NCBI GenBank assembly: GCA_012520015.1 | Contig: JAAYPD010000191.1 | Location: 1 to 21,856, forward strand | DNA from: Methanomicrobiales archaeon | GTDB lineage: Archaea > Halobacteriota > Methanomicrobia > Methanomicrobiales > Methanospirillaceae | Length of the DNA stretch: 21,856 bases | Reading direction: 5' to 3' | Shown: piece by piece, positions 16,747 to 21,856 of the stretch | Position numbering within the stretch: the first letter of the stretch is position 1 | How the letters are laid out: every line of letters begins with the position of its first letter | Notes under the pieces: model-generated | Told to the model about the DNA's origin: nothing | The model's database searches: none | Seen by the model: the letters and a program-made list of their open reading frames with translations, nothing else | Made by a program: the position numbers and the translations under genes

Positions 16747-17517
16747 ATGGCATATGAATCCCTTAAGGCAGATCCAAACCGGAAGATCAAGATAATCGCA
16801 TCTTTATCCAGTACAAGGGAGATACTTTCCCCGCAGGTTACAGAAGCTGATGCTTTAGAGATAAGGCTTGATTTAATTACCGAGCCTGTTGTTGATGCAT
16901 TAAAAAAACTTCGCGACAGCTTTCATGGACCAGTTATCCTGACCGTCCGGAGCAGTAAGGAAGGGGGCGCCTTTGCAGGAGGTACGAATGTTCTCTGGAG
17001 TAAGATAGAGCCATGCCTTGATTATGGGGACATGGTAGATCTTGAGATCCAGTTTAAAGAACTTGCACAGGTTGCAAGGCAGCATAATAAGACCATAATT
17101 GCCTCTTCTCATCAGAACCTTATGCCTGGCGACGGTGAACTGCAGGATCTTATCAGGGAGCTTCATTCCTATGGAGATATAATAAAGATAGCCGTCCAGC
17201 CCCAGTCAGATGATGACTTACTAAGGCTTTTAAAAATTACCAGCTCCTGTCAGTACCCGTTAATAACAAGCGTGACAGGAACCCTGTTTCGGTATGCAAG
17301 GCCTTTGCTTTGTCTTTTTGGTTCTTTGTATACCTACTGTTATATCCATAGCGAAACATCACCTGGTCAGTACAGCCTTCGTGAAATGCAGCTTCTTGCC
17401 CGTCTCTTAAGTCCGGGCTTTGTTGATCCATGGTTTGAAGGAAGGCCTGTCCGATCAGGAGATGCATCCGGATTTTATGAACGGGCAGAACAGTACCGAA
17501 AAGAACTATTTTTTTAA
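16747..17517 (+). CDS. aroD: 3-dehydroquinate dehydratase, type I
   Basis: A 256-residue class I dehydroquinase, third step of the shikimate pathway, converting 3-dehydroquinate to 3-dehydroshikimate by a Schiff base. Seen are EIRLDL in strand 2, TVRSSKEGG with the substrate-binding Arg, His122 in IIASSHQ, the Schiff-base Lys147 in DIIKIAV, and a C-terminal FGSLYTYCYI followed by PGQYS. The stretch before it reads SVTGTLFRYARPL and departs from the common MSxxGxxSR pattern, yet keeps an Arg. The start follows tldE without a gap and has GGGAGG at 16735-16740. It is the last gene of the operon. Its link to proteolysis genes is probably only positional. Confidence 0.93.
   Translation: MAYESLKADPNRKIKIIASLSSTREILSPQVTEADALEIRLDLITEPVVDALKKLRDSFHGPVILTVRSSKEGGAFAGGTNVLWSKIEPCLDYGDMVDLEIQFKELAQVARQHNKTIIASSHQNLMPGDGELQDLIRELHSYGDIIKIAVQPQSDDDLLRLLKITSSCQYPLITSVTGTLFRYARPLLCLFGSLYTYCYIHSETSPGQYSLREMQLLARLLSPGFVDPWFEGRPVRSGDASGFYERAEQYRKELFF
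17509..17515 (+). terminator. T-tract at the end of the lonB-tldD-tldE-aroD operon
   Basis: A run of seven T lies in the last codons of aroD, encoding its final Phe-Phe and touching the stop codon. It is the best candidate for the archaeal-type terminator of the operon; no better T-run follows before the next promoter. Confidence 0.4.
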
Positions 17518-17551
17518 ACCGCCCTATCCTCAAACCTGATAAGGACATACG

Positions 17552-17563
17552 TAAATAATATAC
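17552..17563 (+). promoter_or_regulatory. Putative TATA box for the secreted Ig-like protein gene
   Basis: TAAATAATATAC is centred about 31 bases before ATG 17589, which places the transcript start near 17584. This supports ATG 17589 over the in-frame ATG at 17571, which would then lie upstream of the transcript. Confidence 0.45.
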
Positions 17564-17588
17564 ATAAGGGATGCAACAGGGATCTGAA

Positions 17589-18332
17589 ATGTCTATAAAA
17601 TATTGCCTGTTCATCCTGGTATGTACAGGATTTCTGCTACTGCCTCATGTATCTGCATACCAGGATGACAGCCTGGATAATTCAATTCCATCCGATCTGG
17701 TCATTTTACAGACACCACTGGATGAAGTGATCATTGGGGATAAAGTCTATCTTTCCGGTCAGGTTGACAGGTCATTATTCGGAACTCAGCCCTCTGATGT
17801 TATCATCCTGATTTCTGCGCCTAAAGGTTCACATACTGACACGTTCATGCTGGCAAAACCGGTATCAAACGGGTCATTCAGATATAATCAGGTTGCTGAC
17901 GTCGGGGGAGACTGGAGCTTTGAAGCCTTGTATAATGGAATATATAGTGAAAAAGTATATATCTCCGTGGTACCTGGAGACGAACCTAAAAAGACAGCAC
18001 TCACCCTGAGCGGATGGCCGACCTTTCCAAAGATACGTGATTATGTCTCCTTTAAGGGAAGGCTTACAGATAGTGAAGGAAAAGGGATATCATTCAAAGA
18101 GATTACGTACCGGCTTGCTTCAAGTCCTGTCGGCTGCCTTGGAGGATGTGCCTTTGGTGGCATGCCTGAATGGAGAGATGCAGGATCTGTTACAACTGAT
18201 ATCAATGGAGAGTACTCTTTCAGCCTTCCGGTTGTAGAAAGTGGATCTGTTCAGATTGAGGCTTTCTTCCCTGGTGACGAGGGGTACAGCATGACTTCAT
18301 CGAAGGCTTTAAAATTAACAGTGTACGAATAA
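17589..18332 (+). CDS. Secreted protein with two Ig-like/beta-sandwich domains
   Basis: I do not recognise a named family. The 247-residue product begins with a clear signal peptide (MSIKYCLFILVCTGFLLLP, cleavage likely after HVSA at residue 23). Two beta-rich regions follow. Residues about 36-130 contain VIIGDKVYLSGQVDR and GDWSFEALYNGIYSEKVYIS, like Ig or macroglobulin-type folds. Residues about 140-247 contain VSFKGRLTDSEGKGIS and TDINGEYSFSLPV, a carboxypeptidase-regulatory or transthyretin-like pattern, interrupted by a CLGGC motif that may form a disulphide or bind metal. There is no membrane tail or lipobox. The alternative start at 17571 adds six polar residues and is less likely given the promoter position. 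It converges with copA, three bases between the stops, so a link with copper export is possible only by neighbourhood. Confidence 0.8.
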   Translation: MSIKYCLFILVCTGFLLLPHVSAYQDDSLDNSIPSDLVILQTPLDEVIIGDKVYLSGQVDRSLFGTQPSDVIILISAPKGSHTDTFMLAKPVSNGSFRYNQVADVGGDWSFEALYNGIYSEKVYISVVPGDEPKKTALTLSGWPTFPKIRDYVSFKGRLTDSEGKGISFKEITYRLASSPVGCLGGCAFGGMPEWRDAGSVTTDINGEYSFSLPVVESGSVQIEAFFPGDEGYSMTSSKALKLTVYE

Positions 18333-18344
18333 AAATTATTTTTT
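18331..18344. terminator. Bidirectional A/T tract between convergent genes
   Basis: The plus strand reads AAAAATTATTTTTT: six T for the Ig-like gene at 18339-18344 and, on the minus strand, five T for copA at 18331-18335. Each T-run lies inside or at the end of the other gene's last codons, so one compact element may end both transcripts. Confidence 0.4.
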
Positions 18345-20924
18345 GTATTGTTCAGGGTTTTTATCAAAGACCTCTTTGCAACCTTTATTACAAAAATAGT
18401 ACATCTTACCCATGTACTCAGAGCTGAACTTCGCTGTCTTTGGGTTTACCGTCATTCCACAGATTGGATCTATCTCATCTTCAGGTTCATGTATCCCGGA
18501 TTTCTGATCGCTTTCAAGTGCCGGCGGTATGTATCGTTTTAGTAAAAGTGAGAGGCTGACGACTGTTACCGAAGAGAGAGCCATGGCAAATGCACCATAT
18601 TCTGGTCTGAAAGTTATTGAAGGGTATAAAATTCCTGCCGCCAGCGGAATCAGGATTATATTGTAAGCAAAGGCCCAGAACAGGTTTAACCTTATTCTGC
18701 TCATAACTTTTCTTGCCAGCTGAAGTGATGCAGGAACCTGTATAAGGGAATCCCTGACAAGGACAATGTCAGCACTCTCTATGGCAACATCAGTGCCTGA
18801 ACCAATTGCAATACCAGTATCGGCCCTGGCAAGTGCCGGCGCATCATTGATCCCGTCTCCAATAAATGCAACTACATTCCCTTCTTTTTGAATTCTGACA
18901 ACTTCTTTCTCCTTGCCTTCAGGAAGAATGCGTGCAAACACGTCTGAAATTCCTACCATCAGGGCAACGGCAGCTGCTGTAACATGGTTATCGCCGGTAA
19001 CAATACCTGAACGAATACCCATTTCATCTAAGAACCTGACACATCTTTCTGCTTCCGGCTTTACTTCATCTGCTATTGAGATGAGACCCAGGATCTGATT
19101 ATCCCTTGATACAAGGACCGATGTCTTTCCCTCTTTCTCCCGGCTGGTAACGATCTCTTCTTCTTCAGGTTTTAATGAAAGGCCATTGGAAGAGAGAAAA
19201 TCCTTTGTACCAATTCTTATCATGCCACCTGCAACTATACCGGAAAGGCCACTTCCTGTCTTTGTCTCAAAAGAGCTTACATCAGCAGGTTCAATACCTT
19301 CTTTCTGTGCCCTGGCCATTATCGCAGAACTTAATGGATGATCAGAAAGAAATTCAAGAGATGCTGCCATTGATAAAAGAAGTCCTTCGTTTCCTGTAAA
19401 AGTATCAATATTGGTGACAACCGGTTTGCCCCTGGTGATGGTTCCGGTCTTATCAAATAAAGCAACGTTTATCTTATCAGAGATCTCCAGAACCGAGCCA
19501 TTCCTGATCAGTATGCCAAGTTCTGCGCCACGTCCGATTCCGACCGTCACTGCTGTAGGCGTTGCAAGACCAAGGGCACATGGACAGGCCACTACCAGGA
19601 CTGCTATCAGCGTCTGAAGGGAGAAACGAAGGTCCATTCCCCTTATACCATACCAGTAAAGGAATGAAAGAACCGATATTAAAAGAACCGTCGGGATGAA
19701 CCATGCAACCGCATAGTCAGCAAGTCTTTGTACCGGGGGGCGTGAACCCTGGGCCTCCTCTACAAGCCTGATTATCCTTGCAAGCATGGTATCCGAGCCT
19801 ACCCTTGTAGCCTCATAATTGATTGTCCCGGTTGTAACCAGTGTACCCCCGATGACCTCATGCCCTTCTTCCCTTAATACTGCCAGTGGTTCACCGGTAA
19901 CCATCGATTCGTCAACATAGCTTGATCCGGAAACTACGACGCCATCTACAGGAATCCTCCCTCCTGGTCTCATTCTGATGATGTCTCCGGGAACTACATC
20001 CTGAACAGGGATGTCTTTTTCTATTCCTTCTCTGATAACCGAGGCAAAATCGGCCTGTAGTCCGATGAGCGAAGATATTGCTGATGATGTTCTGCCTTTT
20101 GCACGTGCTTCAAGGTATCTTCCAAGAGATAAAAATGCAGTAAGCATAATGGTGGTCTCATAAAAGAGAGTGCTTTTATCAAGAATTATCGAGAAGGTTC
20201 CAAGAACACTTGCAAGGTAAGCAACTCCTATACCCATGGCATACATGACATCCATGTTCAGGGTTTTGTTCCTTAAAGCGCCTGATGCAGCACGAAATAT
20301 GGGGGACCCAAGCCAGAAAAGAACCGGTGTGGTTATAATGAACTGAGCATAGGAGATGATCTGCATATCATGGAATGGAATAAACATCATCCCCATAAGG
20401 ATAATGGAAAGGCCAAAACCGATTATTATCCTGATAAGCTGATTCTTCAGCTCTTTTTCTTTCTCTCTCTCGATCTCGTCTTCTTTGTCCCTGTCAGTTC
20501 CAAGGAACTGATAGCCGGCATTATTTATTGCGTCACGAATGGCCCTGATATCAACAAGAGAAGGATTATAGGAGATATAGGCCCGCTCAGTGGCAAGGTT
20601 GACATCTACAGATACAACTCCATCTAATGACTGTAAAGCCCGGACTACTGCCTGAACACAGGAAGCACATGTCATACCTCCCACACGGACGATGACTTTC
20701 TCATAGCTTACTCCAAATCCACTCTTCTCTATGGCCCCGGTCAGATCATTAATGGAAACAAGTGTGGGATCATAAGAGATCCTTGCTTTTCCTGTAGCAA
20801 GGTTTACCTTGGATTCACTAACCCCCGGAGTTGAAGAGAGCCCTTTTTCAACAGATATTGCGCAGGTTGCACAGTGCATTCCTGTTACCTGCAGTTCAAT
20901 CTCTTTTATATTTTCATCAGACAT
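18336..20924 (-). CDS. copA: Cu(+)-exporting P1B-type ATPase with C-terminal YHS domain
   Basis: An 862-residue heavy-metal P-type ATPase that pumps Cu(+) out of the cytoplasm. Two N-terminal HMA domains bind copper through GMHCATC (Cys18, Cys21) and GMTCASC (Cys86, Cys89). Membrane helices follow, with the transport motif CPC at residues 447-449, the phosphorylated Asp491 in DKTGT, SDHPLS in the nucleotide domain, and GDGIND at 689-694. Helix 7 has AYN and helix 8 MALSS, matching the Cu(+) subgroup P1B-1. Residues 819-862 are a YHS-type metal-binding domain with DPICGM (Cys822), then Cys845 and Cys849 in FCNKGC; this tail is an addition to the standard CopA. The start ATG has GAGG six bases upstream. 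The gene is divergent from the nitrilase-like gene, and a palindrome lies in the gap. Confidence 0.96.
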   Translation of the reverse strand: MSDENIKEIELQVTGMHCATCAISVEKGLSSTPGVSESKVNLATGKARISYDPTLVSINDLTGAIEKSGFGVSYEKVIVRVGGMTCASCVQAVVRALQSLDGVVSVDVNLATERAYISYNPSLVDIRAIRDAINNAGYQFLGTDRDKEDEIEREKEKELKNQLIRIIIGFGLSIILMGMMFIPFHDMQIISYAQFIITTPVLFWLGSPIFRAASGALRNKTLNMDVMYAMGIGVAYLASVLGTFSIILDKSTLFYETTIMLTAFLSLGRYLEARAKGRTSSAISSLIGLQADFASVIREGIEKDIPVQDVVPGDIIRMRPGGRIPVDGVVVSGSSYVDESMVTGEPLAVLREEGHEVIGGTLVTTGTINYEATRVGSDTMLARIIRLVEEAQGSRPPVQRLADYAVAWFIPTVLLISVLSFLYWYGIRGMDLRFSLQTLIAVLVVACPCALGLATPTAVTVGIGRGAELGILIRNGSVLEISDKINVALFDKTGTITRGKPVVTNIDTFTGNEGLLLSMAASLEFLSDHPLSSAIMARAQKEGIEPADVSSFETKTGSGLSGIVAGGMIRIGTKDFLSSNGLSLKPEEEEIVTSREKEGKTSVLVSRDNQILGLISIADEVKPEAERCVRFLDEMGIRSGIVTGDNHVTAAAVALMVGISDVFARILPEGKEKEVVRIQKEGNVVAFIGDGINDAPALARADTGIAIGSGTDVAIESADIVLVRDSLIQVPASLQLARKVMSRIRLNLFWAFAYNIILIPLAAGILYPSITFRPEYGAFAMALSSVTVVSLSLLLKRYIPPALESDQKSGIHEPEDEIDPICGMTVNPKTAKFSSEYMGKMYYFCNKGCKEVFDKNPEQYKK

Positions 20925-20960
20925 ATAAAACCTCTTTTTCTGTTGCCAGATTTGTGAAAG

Positions 20961-20988
20961 TAATCATAATCCAAAACATCTTTTTGGA
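20961..20988. promoter_or_regulatory. TATA-like element and palindrome in the copA/amidohydrolase gap
   Basis: The 86-base divergent gap holds TAATCATAAT at 20961-20970 (ATTATGATTA on the minus strand), about 42 bases from each start codon. Overlapping its end is an inverted repeat, TCCAAAA-CATCT-TTTTGGA at 20970-20988, with 7-base arms and a 5-base centre. For copA the palindrome is just upstream of the TATA-like box, and for the other gene just downstream. It could be an operator for a metal-responsive regulator (inference); no regulator gene is in the window. Confidence 0.4.
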
Positions 20989-21010
20989 AGTTATTAACAG
21001 ATAATAATAT

Positions 21011-21790
21011 ATGATACTATGTTTAGCACAATTATCACCCTGCTGGAATGATCCTGGTTTAGGCCTTGAGAAGATGAGAAAATTTGCGGTAGAAGCATCA
21101 CAAAAAGATGCTGATCTAATCGCATTTCCTGAACAGTTCCTGACAGGATGGGATCCTGATGACACATCATTTGCAACAAAAGAAACTGGGTCACTGGTTG
21201 GCGGGATGAGAGATATCGCAAGAGAGGCTGGTATAGGAATAATTGGATCATTTCGGGAGGAGAGTGACAATAAACCCAAAAATACCTGTATAGCAATAGG
21301 TCCTGACGGAGATATACTGGCGAAATATTCAAAGATCCACCTTTTTTCTCCAGGAGGAGAAGATGAACACTACCTGGCAGGTAAAGATCTTGGAATTTTC
21401 CGGTATGGTTCCTGCAAAACCGGGCTTGCAATATGTTATGATCTAAGATTTTCACCATTATTTCAGGCATACAGGGACAAAGGGGTTGAACTGATGATAG
21501 TGCCCTCGGCCTGGCCATCTTCAAGGATTAAATATCTTACACTTTTTACAAGGAGCAGGGCAGCAGAATTTCAATTTTTCGTTGCATCGGTAAATACCGT
21601 CGGGCTGACTCCGGTTGACAATTATTCAGGAGAAACCTGTATAGCCGGTCCTGATGGGACTATCAGGGCATGTGGGGGTGGCAATGAAGAGCTGGTGTAT
21701 TATGATATCCGGGAGGAAGAAGTAAGATCAATCAGGGCGAATTTTCCTGTTTACAGGGACTATTCAAAGACAGATTATAAAAATCTCTAA
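21011..21790 (+). CDS. Nitrilase-superfamily carbon-nitrogen hydrolase
   Basis: A 259-residue cytoplasmic amidohydrolase of the nitrilase superfamily. The catalytic triad is complete: Glu41 in AFPEQFLTGW, Lys108 in YSKIHLF and Cys142 in LAICYDLRFSPLF. The motif GEDEHYLAG after Lys108 and the YDLRFS context resemble omega-amidase (Nit2-like) and small aliphatic amidases more than true nitrilases. The substrate is unknown; ketoglutaramate-type repair is one option. Length is normal for a single-domain member. The ATG at 21011 begins the first beta strand (MILCLAQLSP), and no strong ribosome binding site precedes it. It is divergent from copA and convergent with a probable minus-strand gene at the window edge. 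Confidence 0.92.
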   Translation: MILCLAQLSPCWNDPGLGLEKMRKFAVEASQKDADLIAFPEQFLTGWDPDDTSFATKETGSLVGGMRDIAREAGIGIIGSFREESDNKPKNTCIAIGPDGDILAKYSKIHLFSPGGEDEHYLAGKDLGIFRYGSCKTGLAICYDLRFSPLFQAYRDKGVELMIVPSAWPSSRIKYLTLFTRSRAAEFQFFVASVNTVGLTPVDNYSGETCIAGPDGTIRACGGGNEELVYYDIREEEVRSIRANFPVYRDYSKTDYKNL

Positions 21791-21807
21791 AATAAGGAAT
21801 GGTAATT

Positions 21808-21856
21808 TTATAGAACCATGATCAGGTCACTTACTGATTCATCATACTCATCGTCC
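21808..21856 (-). CDS. Probable C-terminal end of a gene running off the window
   Basis: The minus strand is open from the window edge to a TAA at 21808-21810 and would encode a tail ending DDEYDESVSDLIMVL. The acidic composition and the convergent arrangement, 17 bases from the amidohydrolase stop, look like a real gene end. Only 15 codons are visible, so the product cannot be named and chance is possible. Confidence 0.4.
   Translation of the reverse strand, partial: DDEYDESVSDLIMVL

Noticed and set aside
1..21856. Mobile element or genomic island
   Set aside because: No transposase, integrase, terminal repeats or attachment-site duplication at the tRNA-Ser gene was seen; most genes are housekeeping.

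Overview
The window is chromosomal DNA of a methanogenic archaeon, most likely of the order Methanomicrobiales and plausibly near Methanospirillum. This is inferred from the gene set, not from a search. The archaeal markers are a group II chaperonin (thermosome), a membrane-anchored LonB protease, the rRNA-processing nuclease Nob1, a GfcR-type PRTase regulator, and promoters that look like archaeal TATA boxes. Large secreted PKD-repeat and NosD-like beta-helix proteins with a dockerin are typical of methanogens of this group. Protein-coding density is high and no gap without a gene exceeds 300 bases.

Layout. (1) 1-2240: a secreted right-handed beta-helix protein ending in a dockerin. (2) 2335-3387: a CorA-type divalent-cation transporter, preceded by a possible 28-codon ORF that overlaps its start codon. 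(3) 3398-7738, minus: a 1446-residue secreted protein made of 14 PKD domains and three acidic linkers. (4) 7805-7888, minus: tRNA-Ser(CGA). (5) 8000-8350: an unrecognised 116-residue protein. (6) 8366-9964, minus: thermosome subunit. (7) 10044-12004, minus: an operon of PRPP synthase, Nob1 and GfcR. (8) 12088-17517, plus, divergent from prs: a tight operon of lonB, tldD, tldE and aroD. (9) 17589-18332: a secreted two-domain Ig-like protein. (10) 18336-20924, minus: a Cu(+)-exporting P1B ATPase with two N-terminal HMA domains and a C-terminal YHS domain. (11) 21011-21790: a nitrilase-superfamily amidohydrolase. (12) 21808-21856, minus: probable C-terminal tail of a further gene that runs off the window.

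Themes. The centre is a protein-quality-control and housekeeping block: thermosome for folding, LonB for membrane-associated degradation, TldD/TldE for peptides or unfolded chains. It is mixed with nucleotide and shikimate metabolism and ribosome maturation. The flanks carry cell-surface proteins and metal transport (CorA, CopA). The prs operon pairs the enzyme that makes PRPP with a transcription factor built on a PRPP-binding fold, which suggests metabolic feedback (inference).

I see no CRISPR array, insertion sequence, prophage or defence island. The most interesting items are modest: the 14-PKD array, the dockerin-bearing beta-helix protein with an internal 180-residue duplication, the lonB-tldDE linkage, the YHS-tailed CopA with an upstream palindrome, promoter elements that merge T-tract and TATA box or may serve both strands, and the unknown 116-residue protein. 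I do not see convincing evidence of a wholly new system.
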